DNA from: Deroplatys truncata
Taxonomy: Eukaryota > Arthropoda > Insecta > Mantodea > Mantidae
DNA length: 64,000 nucleotides
Reading direction: 5' to 3'
NCBI GenBank assembly: GCA_030765065.1
Contig: CM060977.1
Location: forward strand, 92,335,795 to 92,399,794
Shown: in pieces, positions 53,100 through 63,474 of the stretch
How positions within the stretch are numbered: the first letter of the stretch is position 1
Layout: the number at the start of each line of letters is the position of its first letter
Notes under the pieces: generated by a model
Databases searched by the model: none
What the model was told of the DNA's origin: nothing
The model's input: only the letters and a program-made list of their open reading frames with translations
Made by a program: the position numbers and the translations under genes

Positions 53100-55468
53100 G
53101 ATATATGTACTGGAGGTATGTAGTATCTGTTGTTGTTGTCTATAGTCAGTCACTTATGTTGCCTGTTTTGGTATCTCAATGCTAAATTATTTGTCGCTCC
53201 GGTGATTCATTTCCTCCATGTACTGAGGGCGCCACGCTTATGCATCTGGCGGACGAAAGTCTGGGCACTGCAAGCACGGTGTGGCTTCGAGGCAGACGTT
53301 TTATATATGTTTCCTGAATTTCGTCCCTGAGTGGAATACTTTTTGGGTTATCTTTGTGCGCTCGCCAGTGTTGCTGATATTTAGAAACTTGATCTTTTCA
53401 ACTTAAATTTTACTAATCAAAGGGTTAGTTTATTTTCCAATTTCTGCTGGTGGCGTCAAAATTGCAGGGCGTGCTATGACGGATGACCGTGACTTCTGCA
53501 TAAATAAAGGTACCTTTTGTCCTCAGTTTATCTGTATTTTGAGTAAGGCTGAATGGAGTTGGGAGAAATACGTAATGTATGATTTTCACAGGCAATTCGT
53601 AAGTTACTGGCTCTCAATTTTATTCATAGAGTTTTAGCGTGTTTCGGTTGATTTGTTTCTTTGTCAAATTTGATACAGGGTTAAATAGGTCACGTATAAC
53701 ATGGCGTTTTTATATTTTGGCCATGTTATTTATAAATGAGGGTGTTTTGCACGACTTATAAGAGTGCTAAAGAGGGATGTTTTCAGGCATTGTGTGTGGG
53801 TTTTGTTACTAATCATTTAATTACGTATTTATGTTTTTATTACTGTTAAATTTGATTCGTTTATTGCAATATTAATGGGTAAAGCGTTAAAGAAGTCCCT
53901 TTTTAATGTGTAAAGGAGTGTTAAAAGCTTTAGTAAAGCCTTTAAGGTTATTGCTCTTGATAAAGTTGGATTTTATAGAAGTTCAAGAGTATCCGATGTT
54001 ATATGTAAGTTTAATGGGCTTGACCTTTTTGACAAACATTTATGATATGTTTTTTTATCGTTGTTAAAGTTGATTTTCTTATTGGAATATTAGCGGGCTG
54101 GGAAGGAATTGTACTATTTTGCCAATTTTCCCTGGACATAGTCGGAACTGGTTATGATTTATTTAAGATGCCCATGGTTGTTTCCTTTTGGGCTATATTT
54201 TGTTAGGTGATTTATCTGACCATTTATTAATTTATGAGCGGTACAATTACACTTACAACTGGTTTTACAATTGCAAAATTACCAGATGACTATTGGGCAC
54301 AACACTTTTCTTTCAATGCAGTAGTTGAATTACTGCGACTGCCATAATCTCGTCTTTTCTATGCATTGAGCCACTTTGCCATTTTGACCGCTTGGTTTGT
54401 GGCTCCTGCCCTGTTTCATACTTAAGTCTCTCGGGTTGAAAGAATTTTGAATTCTTATTTGCTCTTTAGTGCACGGGCTTGTTAATAGTTCGATGTGTGT
54501 TTTGCTAAAATGTTCATTTTGAATAGGTTTAATGTTAGATAGTTTTATTTTCCAGCTAGAGTATTAATGCTATTTCGTTAGCTATTTTGTGAGTTGTCAA
54601 AGGAGCTAAATTATTACTTACTCGGTTGGTGTGATTTTGCCCTAAGTATTTATGGTTTATTAGATTTCTAACTTGTTTTAAAAATTTAGAAGAAACTTAC
54701 TCCTTCTGGGTGTCCTTAAATTATATTTATAATTATTAGACTTATGCCGCATGGGGTTTCTAAAATATGCAAAGGGAAACCTGTTGTTGTAGATTTGGTA
54801 TTTTCGTTTCTTGGTTTGTTGAACATTAACTTTTTGTTTACGTTAAGGTTTTACTATGTATTAACTTTGCTTTAAAGTATGGTCAGTTGAAGTTTTGGTT
54901 TTTTATTATCATTAAAGCCACCTTTTTCCTAAAGTTATCAGTATTAATGTGACTTTAAAGTTTGTTTTATTATTATCATTAAAGTTATCTTTAGTAGTAT
55001 ATTTATGCAAATTCTTGCTTGGTACTTGTGGTTCGAAAGTTAAATTTCGTTTAAGTTAATGTTCGGTTACTTCTTTCCACCTTAAAATGTTTAAGGTTTT
55101 GACTTTGTTATTAGTTTGATAAGAATTGTTTCCATCTGTTTTTTTTTATAATTTTAGAGTTTTCGTGTGATATTTTTTATTTGAAAAGCGATGGTTTATG
55201 GTCTACGAATTTGGTGAATTAAAGCCAGTGAAAGTTATATATCAGGATTTCATCTCTTTATATTGGGAGATACTTCATGGGCCTTTCCCCATTGCTGTTT
55301 TGGAGTTTTGTTTTCATTCTTAGGATTCTTAACCCCCTACGGAATTCGTTAGCGCTCCCCTCTTCGTCTGGCTGGAGTTCCCTGCCTCAGACAAGTCCTC
55401 GTAAGCGGCTGCTTGGCTTCAGCGGCTTCCTCATGTTTTTATGTTTTGGACGAGGCCAGCGGATCCAT
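53100..55468 (+). other. 2.4-kb T-rich insert of unknown nature
   Basis: The plus strand is strikingly T-rich, including many TTTATTATTATCATTAAAG-type motifs; two similar blocks lie at about 54905 and 54970. No open frame over 70 codons is fully inside it, apart from a 97-codon frame entering the mariner at its right edge. It interrupts mariner coding sequence, so it is an insertion. I found no TIRs or LTRs. A GGAGGTATGT near the left and TTCATTCTTAGGATTC near 55310 look like splice sites. Confidence 0.5.
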
Positions 55469-55469
55469 T

Positions 55470-55770
55470 GCGCTGTGAAGGACGATGAAAGAGTAGGACG
55501 CCCATCTATATCCACTAACGACGCCAACCATGAGCAAGTCCGTATTCTGTTTCAGAAAACCGAAGATTGACTGTCGATGAAGTGGCAAACCATGTATTTT
55601 TTGGTCCACTTAAATATGCCTAAGGGACCGTCGCTTCACCACAGACCAAGAAGTGAAGGTAGCGGTGCATACATGGCTTGCTGTTCAACCTAAAAGCTTT
55701 TTCTGAGGGCATCAGAGGGCTTGTGCTACGATGGATCATGTGCATTGAGAAACCAGGAGACTACTTTAAA
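55470..55770 (+). pseudogene. mariner transposase remnants (middle and C-terminus)
   Basis: A frame reads DDERVGRPSISTNDANHEQV (end of the DNA-binding domain). After a deletion there is a C-terminal frame with VHTWLAVQPKSFF. The catalytic core is gone. It ends at the D1 insertion. Confidence 0.75.
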
Positions 55771-55772
55771 AA

Positions 55773-56599
55773 TGTGATGTGTTACACTCACATGACTTTC
55801 TCTACTCTTGTACAAACTATTTTTACAATCGCTTATTCTCTATAAGCTGCATGTTAATCGAGTTATCGAGATGTTAATCTTATTGCTAATTTTCTTGTAG
55901 ATGCAAGGGGAATTGTAGGCTTTAAGCGATAGTCAAATATTTTAAGAGATGTTTGCTATGCGGTTTTCTTTGCATTACCAGGACAAAAAAAAATATGAAT
56001 AACGAATTCCCATTTGAGAAAAAGTATAAGTATTGGAAAATTTAAGGGAATAACAAGCAATATCTCGAAAATGCTTCACTCAACAAAAAAATGTGTAGGA
56101 CATAAATTGTGTATTTTAACGCGATCCACACTTTGTGTAGTAAAATTTTGTCTATCTCTTATGGTTTACCAGTTATGCAAAAGTCGTTCACAAAGAAGAA
56201 TACCTTTCGAGAGATTCCCAGAAAATTCGAGATATACAATTCATTTGCCATAAAAATATCTTAAACTTATGGTATTTTATTCAAAATCGTTAGCCATTTT
56301 TCAGAAAATTAAAATTTTCGAAAATTTTCCATGTAAAGGGTAATCTGGGGTGAGGGGATTTTCTTGAAAATCTTCGTGTCTCATCTCGGGAAGATAGTGG
56401 ACCTCATTACAAGTTTGGTGTTTATCCGACTGTTCGTTTCTGAGTTATGCTGTTCACAGTCACACACGGACATGTTTCCAAAAATACCTTTTTTGGATTC
56501 AGTGCACCTCAAAACATGTATTTCCGTTGAAATATTGCTATCGAATTTTTGGGGTGGAATACAATACTTCCCCTACTTACTCTACGTAGTAGGGAAAGT
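55773..56599 (-). mobile_element. repeat D1, complete copy inside the mariner
   Basis: Plus reading TGTGATGTGTTACACTCACA to TACGTAGTAGGGAAAGT, 827 bp, flanked by AAAAA (55768-55772) and AAACA (56600-56604), 4 of 5 matching. Inserted after the mariner. Confidence 0.88.
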
Positions 56600-57276
56600 A
56601 AACATTAGGTAATTGTAAGTTTGTATTATTGTTATAATAAATTAAAGAAATCAGGTGCGGATACTTATTGACTTACCCTCGTATACGTAATAAGTTTGTG
56701 CATTAAGCCTCTCTACTACTGACATTAGCATGTACTTGTTTAATACAAAGGCGTATTAGGCACAATTAAAATTTGCACAAAAAATCAAGGAAGTATTATA
56801 TGAAATGCAGATATATAAAGGAAACAAAAGATTTTTGTTTAAGAACACAAGCATTATTGAGAGAATAAGTATTTCCATACGCTGTATTACCTTATGTCTT
56901 AATTTCTGTTTTGTTTCTGCTGGATTCACAGATTCTGGTCACCGGAGTAGGCAACTGTTATGGCTGAGAGGGAGTTAATTTCTGTTTTGTTTCTGCTGGA
57001 TTCACAGATTCTGGTCACCGGAGTAGGCAACTGTTATGGCTGAGAGGGAGTCACCAATCCAGGCTATTGCAGAAACATGATTTAGTGCGTGAGCTAATTC
57101 AGCTTCATTCACAACTCAGTTAACGTTGCGTGTTACATGATTACATCTGTTCCTTCCCCTATTGTTTTTATTTAATTTAGGCACAAGATTCTATGGAATG
57201 TTGCATTGATCCATCCAAAGGAAACGCAGTCGAGATCTATCAAGAACTATAGTCCAGGAACTATTTGGGGACATTG

Positions 57277-57762
57277 CAAGGCCTAATTTGGAGAAGAAGG
57301 GAAAATAATGTTAAGGGGTTTTGGAAAGAAGCTAGGCGGAGGTTTAGAGATATAGAGATACAAATTTTATTTGGTAACATTAGGAAGAAAAGTTCTTTGG
57401 AATTATATATATTAACAAAAAATGTTTGGGCTAGAGAACAGTATGTGGATAACTCAAATAAGGAACAAAGAGAAAGTATAGCCTGGGTACGAGCAGGTGT
57501 ATGGAGACTAATAGGAATAAGAAATGGGTTCCCACAGAACCAGTGTCCAATATGTGGGGAAAGAGAAGATTTAGAACATATCGTTTTTGATTGTAAAGGT
57601 ACACAACATTGGAGAAATCAAGCTATAAATGGAAAATGGTTAAAACTGGACAGGAAAGTAGCCTTAAGCAAGATTTTTAACAAGGATAGTAAAAAGGTAC
57701 GAGAGTACTTGTACAAAGTAAAAAAGAAATGGTTATGGACAATAAAAGGAGATATGAATTAG
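57277..57762 (+). pseudogene. LINE ORF2 C-terminus with CCHC zinc knuckle
   Basis: An intact frame of ~160 codons. The upstream half is basic (WKEARRRFRDIE). Then come AWVRAGVWRLIG and the zinc knuckle CPICGEREDLEHIVFDC, with HWRNQA after it, and a lysine-rich end. The RT and endonuclease are missing because of 5' truncation, so the fragment is non-functional even though its frame is open. Confidence 0.8.
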
Positions 57763-57972
57763 TTAAGTTATCTTATTATCTTATAATTATTATAATATTA
57801 GTATTATTAGCTTATTACTTTGGTATTACTACTATTATTTTATTATTATCATTTTTATGTATAATCAAAGAATGTAATATGGGTAGAGTATGGCAAGATA
57901 ACAGCTTGGGTTGATGTATAGCCATATTCTAAGGAAGATTGCTAGCATAAATAAATAAAATAAAATAAAACA
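57277..57972 (+). mobile_element. 5'-truncated LINE
   Basis: The end of a LINE: C-terminal coding part, a ~200-bp 3' UTR, and an AT-rich tail of AAATA/AAAATA units at about 57945-57970. Strong 5' truncation is typical of target-primed reverse transcription. The clade is not certain; the C-terminal zinc knuckle fits R1/Jockey/CR1-like elements. Confidence 0.8.
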
Positions 57973-58120
57973 TGAAGTCTCGATTGCTTTAATTCCTTAT
58001 ATAGCATAAACTTAAACCCAACAACTTCCAATAATGCAAAACGTAAGAGTATAAAAGTTTATCTCAAAGTATTAGAGGTACATCGGTACCAACGAGTATG
58101 GAGATATCAACGTCCCATCT

Positions 58121-58956
58121 CTAGTTGCGAATAACGTTAGCTGTAACTATGTTTCAAAATGAACAATGTCGATACAGACCTACTTTGCTTGATACAATCT
58201 AAAAAGAAGTCTCTCTAGCTGTGTCAGCACTTTGATTACTACAGTGCAATGTTGCCAACCCCGTTGGAGCGAAAAAAGTAGACGCGAACCGTAAAAAAAA
58301 AGAGAAAAAATTAGAATTTCTAATGGCATTGTAACAGGAACGAACTATGGCTCTCCATCGCACGGGGCCTTCAGCCAATCTATTCCATATATTTATTATC
58401 ATTATCATCATCATCATGATTTTATGCTGCATGTTTATTTAACGGTGACGAGATTATAGCACGAAATTTGTAAGTATTATTATCTTTTAACCTTATTTTA
58501 CAGAGTTTAAATGTTTAAAAATAATAATTTCCCTATTTTGCAACGAGGATCATGATACATAAATCTCAACACCCAACGTAAATATAGGCCTATTGATATA
58601 AAACAAGATGTTCTTAAACACTCACCGTTGAAGCTCATAGCGTCCAGCACATATAACGGCCTCCGTTAGCGTTGTCAGTATCATTAATTGTCCTCGCCAT
58701 CATACATATCCACTCTTATCCTATCTGTCAAGGACCTATCCAATACAAATGAATGACAGTCTTCTTGTGCCATAACTATTTTCGTATGAAGTAAGCCACA
58801 GATCGTATTTGTTCCTAGCCTATTTCTTTGTTTAGATTTTCATTAGGTTTATTGAAGAAAACACTCGCTCTATACCAGCATTTGAATGTAGTAGACACAA
58901 AACACGCCACACAAATTTTGCCAAGGATGGAAACACCGCTTTTCCATCGGGATACT
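58121..58956. other. unassigned stretch
   Basis: Contains a short (ATC)n-like run near 58398-58420. A 77-codon minus frame (58199-58432) has no recognised domain. Confidence 0.4.
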
Positions 58957-58961
58957 TTTTT

Positions 58962-59778
58962 ACTTTCTCTACTACGTATAGTAGGTAGGGGAAGTATTGT
59001 ATTCCACCCAAAAATTCGATAGCGAGATTTCACCGGAAATATATGTTTTGAGACCCCTGAATCCAAAAAAAGCATTTATAGAAACGTGTCTGTGTGTGTC
59101 TCTGAACAGCATAACTCAGAAATGAACAGTCGGATAAGCACCAAATTTGGTATTTAGGTTCAGTATCTTCCTTAGATACGACATGAAGGTTTTCAAGAAA
59201 ATCCCCCCACCCCAGAGTACCCTTTACATGGAATATTTTTCGAAAATTTTAATTTTCTCAAAAATGGCTAAAGATTTTGATTAAAAACCATATGTTTAAG
59301 ATATTTTCATGACAAATGAAATGTATATCTGGAATTTTCTGGGAATGTCTTCAAATGTATCATTGTGAACGACTTTTGCATAACTGGTAAACCATAAGAG
59401 ATAGACAAACGTTTACTACACAAAAATGTAGATCGCGTTAAAATACACAATTTATGTCATATACATTTTTTTTGTTGAGTGTACCATTTTCGAGATATTG
59501 CTTGTTATTCCCTTAAATTTTACAATACTTATACTTTTTCTCAAATTCATTATTCATTTTTTTTGCCCTGGTAATGCAAAGAAAATGGAATACTCCACAT
59601 AGCAACCAGCTCTTAAAATATTCGACTATAGCTTAAAGCCTACCAATTCCGCTTGCATTTACATGAAAATTAGCAATAAGGTTAAAATCTCGATTAACAT
59701 GAAGCATATGGAGAATAGGAGTTTGTAAAAATAGTTTGTACAAGAGTAGAGAAAGTCATGTGATTGTAACACATCAGA
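58962..59778 (+). mobile_element. repeat D1, complete copy
   Basis: From ACTTTCTCTACTACGTATAG to GATTGTAACACATCAGA. Flanks TTTTT and TTATT match at 4 of 5. It lies next to a hAT pseudogene. Confidence 0.88.
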
Positions 59779-59785
59779 TTATTTC

Positions 59786-60964
59786 TTAAGTGATTATCTC
59801 GGATTTTTCACTTTGCATTTGTTTATTTAAGTTGTTAAATGCTGGCAAAATAAAATCTAGAAATTCTAAGTACAAATAGTTCCAAGGGCCATTTAGCTTC
59901 TGAAGTATTATTTCTGGAGCTGCTAATTTTTCAGTTGCCAGTGCATGTGTGAAATACAGTTTCAACGCATTGTACTGTTCCAGAACACGAGATACTACCT
60001 GATGCAAAGACAACCAACGCGTCTGGGAAGGATGCAATAGTTTATGAGGGGCAACTTGCACAAACGCCTGAAATTCCTTTAACATTTCTGTGCGTTTTGA
60101 ATTCATGTAAAATAGTTATATATATATCTCACGCGTCAAGTATTCAGGAGTCCTTGGAAGTTTTGAGCAAGCACAGGAGGTACAGATGTTAAATGAGTGG
60201 CAAATACACCTCATAACGTACAATTTTGGAATATCAGCTTGGAGAAGTGTACTAAGAGATTGTTTCTTTCCCATCATAGTAGAAGCATTGTCTGCTGCAA
60301 ATGCACTAACGATTTGTTAATGGAGTTGCTGTGCTGTTCCATCACATACAGGCAAAACATCATAAAAAGCATCAATAATATCGTCCTCTACATTAACACG
60401 TGTGACTAGTGTCAAGTGTTTTGTGACACTTATGCCTGTGGGTTCGTTCACAAGTAGAGAAAACTTATTTTCTCGGAGCACTAGGCACAGTCTATGTTTA
60501 CTTTCAGAGCCAGTAACACTCTTCACGATCACAAAGTCTGTTTTGTCCGCCGCAAGTAACCATTTTTGCAATCTCCGAAGCTAGACAAATTGATTTAATC
60601 AATTGCGGTAAATGTTTCATTACATCGAAAGAAAGATTGTGTTCTGCAACAAGCGCGCTCAATCAACTTCCGCTACTTTCACTGGTGTTTTAATGTTGAA
60701 GATGCACTTACTGAAGACGTTGGTGTTTCCTGGCGTACAAGTCTTTTAGCATTACTTATGTGTTTGTTACTTTCTGCATGTTTTTCTAGTCCTGTTTAAT
60801 CTACAGAAGCAATGTTAATGTCTATGGCACATGACTTGCAATATGCAAATGTATTCCATTTTTTACTATTCATTAACCACTCCTTTAAGTTAATGGATTG
60901 TACCCATTCTGATTTCTAAGTTTGCGAGTACTTAGCTTTTTTCCTAGTTCGTTCACTCACGGTC
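59786..60964 (-). pseudogene. hAT-family transposase remnant
   Basis: Minus-strand pieces in order: a BED-type zinc-finger-like N-terminus (FAYCKSC...LEKHAESNKHISNAKR, near 60760-60880), then ENKFSLLVNEPTGISVTKHL with DAFYDVLPVCDG (about 60570-60317, where the hAT catalytic region begins), then LHPSQTRWLSLHQVVSRVLE and NALKLYF (about 60106-59786). The first catalytic-region motif normally reads DESTD; here it is NEPTG. Stops and frameshifts are common, and no terminal repeats were found. It resembles the many SCAN/ZBED-like hAT relatives of animals. Confidence 0.75.
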
Positions 60965-61490
60965 ATTAATCAGTACATATAAATTTATCACAACAAAGAA
61001 AACCACTATTGAACTTGAAACACGCATGTAACTACGGGATAATTATAAGAAACTGACTGAACTGCTGCAAGATGCAAGTGCGAGCTGTGAACTGTGATTG
61101 ATAAGGTGAGGTGAATCCCTTTCATTTCTCAACGCTTCATTTGGAGACATTACCAATATTTAAATCAACTCGTGCTCCCCAAGAGCCCGAGAGAAAGGGA
61201 CTTCATCGTAATAATGTAGATACATGTTGTCTTTATCAATTACAACACCATGAATTACGTTTAAAAGGGATAGAAATGAGGATATTTACGTGGATTTTTT
61301 AAAAAGGAGATTCTAATTTTTTTAATTAACCGAAATTATAAAAGTAGATTTACAAAAAATAAGAAAATTTCATTCTAAAAAGGTAGGCATGGTAACACTG
61401 CTACAGTGGTTTATAATCGCAAAATGTATCTCCATTTGCTTCTATATTCCTGCATGCACGCACGTCCGGTCATCCCTCCACCCGACACAC
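60965..61490. other. unassigned stretch
   Basis: AT-rich with no recognised feature. Confidence 0.4.
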
Positions 61491-61491
61491 G

Positions 61492-61501
61492 GACGCGCGC
61501 G

Positions 61502-61543
<42 letters not shown>
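61492..61543 (+). repeat. compound (CG)n-(CA)n microsatellite
   Basis: GCGCGC run followed by ~16 AC units. A 79-codon frame crossing it is chance. Confidence 0.95.
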
Positions 61544-61544
<1 letters not shown>

Positions 61545-61872
61545 GTACATGTTGACTTCTACCTATTGGATAAGCTATTCGCGCCTTCATGCGCCTCTCT
61601 TTGCACGTGCAGATGGGAACAGTCGTGAGTAAATGAAAAATCGTTATTCATGCAAACCGATGTTACAAGCATACAGCATCCCAATTAATGCATTATATTC
61701 CTTACAATTATGGTGTGTTTGGTAATGAGGCAGACCTTTCAACCTCGAGGTTCAGATTCGGGAAATACTGATTTAACACCTTCGTATATCTGTCGGTCTT
61801 TCATTGTTCATTTCTTATTTCTACACGAGGGTTGTCTGACCTGTCATTTGTGGCCTGTGGCCTACTATATTC
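61544..61872. other. unassigned stretch
   Basis: No recognised gene or repeat. Confidence 0.4.
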
Positions 61873-62155
61873 TAGTCGTCCTCCGTGGTCTAGGGGCACC
61901 ATACTAGCCTCTAGTTCCCAAGGTCTGTGTTCAAACCCGACGAAGGGTAATGGATTTTTTCGGACGTAAAAATACTTAGTATGGCTTCCTTCGGAAGGGA
62001 ATTAAAGCCGGTGATCCGTATCGTAGATTTACGGCACATAAAGGAACTTCAAGCCTGATAAAGAAGCCTCTGAGCAAAATTACCGGTCTTTCACGCCCAA
62101 TATAGAATTTGCCGCTAAGAGCCATAGTAGTTGAGGAGCGTCCATAAATAAAACA
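61873..62155 (+). repeat. SINE C copy
   Basis: TAGTCGTCCTCCGTGGTCTA head, B box TGTTCAAACCCG, CTTCCTTCGGAAGGGAATTA, TTTCACGCCCAATATAGAA and the end CGTCCATAAATAAAAC. Confidence 0.93.
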
Positions 62156-62320
62156 CTATTTAATTTTGACAAATATTCAAAGCGATAAGCAACCGCTGTA
62201 ATAAATATTTACTTGCAACTCGGTGCAAGGATGACATAAGTTGTAAACGAGTTAAGATAACTAGTTTCCGATAAACGATTCAAATGTGCATGTAGTCAAT
62301 GGTGTTACCCTGGCTCATTA

Positions 62321-63465
62321 ACGGTCTCCAGTAACCGTAAACGCTATGACTAGCTGTCTTCATTACTTTGGTAATCCTTATTAGTAACTAGTTACTTTGG
62401 TAATCGTTATTAGTAACCATTTACATTGGTGGCCATTACTGAGTAACTAGTTACTTTGTAATCACTATTAGTAACTAGTTACTTTGGTGACCGTTATTAA
62501 TAACAAGTTACCTTGGTGACGTTCATGAGTAACTAGTTACTTTGTAATCCTTATTGGTAACTAGTTACTTTGTTAATCCTTATTAGTAACTAGTTACTTT
62601 GGTAACCAGTTACTTTGTAATCGTTATTAGTAACCATTTACCTTGGTGACCGTTACTGAGTAACTAGTTACTTTATAATCCTTATTAGTAACTAGTTACT
62701 TTGTTAATCGTTATTGAGTAATTAGTTACTTTGTTAATTGTTATTGAATAACCTGTTACTTTGTAATGCTTTTTAGTGACTAGTTGCTTTGTAACCATTA
62801 TTAGTAACCAGTTACTTTGGTGACCGTTATTAGTAACTAGTTACCTTGGTGATCGTTACTGAGTGACTAGTTACTTTGTAATCCTTATTAGTAACCAGTT
62901 ACTTTGGTAATCATTGTTAGTAACTAGCTACTTTGGTGAACGTTATTGAGTAACTAGTTACTTTGTAATCGTTATTGTAACTAGTTACTTTGGTGAACGT
63001 TATTGAGTAACTAGTTACTTTGTGACTGTTATTGAGTAAATAGTTACTTTGTAATCATTATTAGTAACTAGTAAATTTGTAATCGTTAGTGTATGACTAG
63101 TTACTTTGTAATCGTTACTTTGGTAACCGTTACTGTGTAACCAGCTATTTTGTAATCGTTACTTTGATAACCGTTACTGAGTGACTAGTTACTTTATAAT
63201 ATCACTTTGGTAGCTATCGCTGTGTAACTAATTACTTTGTAATTGTTACTCTGCTAACCGTTACTGAGTAATTAGTCACTTTGTAATCGTTACTTAGGTA
63301 CCGTTACTGAGTAGTTACTTTATAATCGTTACTTTGATAACCGTTACTGCACAACTGGTTACTTTGTAATCGTCAATTTGTTAAGTATTATTTGTACCTA
63401 GTTACTTTGGTAACCGTAACTGTACAACTAGTTACTTTGTAATCGTTAATTTGGTAACCATTGGG
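62321..63465. repeat. Tandem array built on a palindromic AGTAACTAGTTACT unit
   Basis: About 1.1 kb of ~28-31-bp units, roughly 35-40 of them. Most contain TAACTAGTTAC, and many the perfect 14-bp palindrome AGTAACTAGTTACT. Two unit types tend to alternate: one with TTTGTAATCGTTATT, the other with TTTGGTGACCGTTACTGAG. Units drift toward the right end (loss of the palindrome, GATAACC variants). There is no coding capacity. Confidence 0.92.
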
Positions 63466-63474
63466 TTGGATTGG

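Larger units (their letters stand above)
52748..56681 (+). mobile_element. mariner element with two nested insertions
   Basis: TA at 52746-52747 and 56682-56683. Left end CGATAGTAAGTCAATAAGTA, right end (reverse complement) CGAGGGTAAGTCAATAAGTA. Inside are transposase pieces split by a T-rich insert (about 53100-55468) and a D1 element (55773-56599). After removing both, about 740 bp of mariner remain, so the catalytic region is largely deleted. It inserted into repeat H. Confidence 0.85.
56684..58120 (+). repeat. repeat segment H, copy 2 (with LINE and a 76-bp tandem duplication)
   Basis: Collinear with 33000-34210; the left part before the mariner is 52660-52747. A perfect 76-bp tandem duplication (56899-56974, 56975-57050; TTAATTTCTGTTTTGTTTCT start) is absent from the other copy. 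The LINE inserted near 57277 where copy 1 carries a SINE B a few bases away. Confidence 0.72.

Noticed and set aside
53100..55468. LTR element similar to the LARD
   Set aside because: No direct terminal repeats, primer site or purine tract could be found; only the strand skew is similar.
62321..63465. CRISPR array
   Set aside because: Units are contiguous with no unique spacers, and the context is eukaryotic; it is a tandem repeat.
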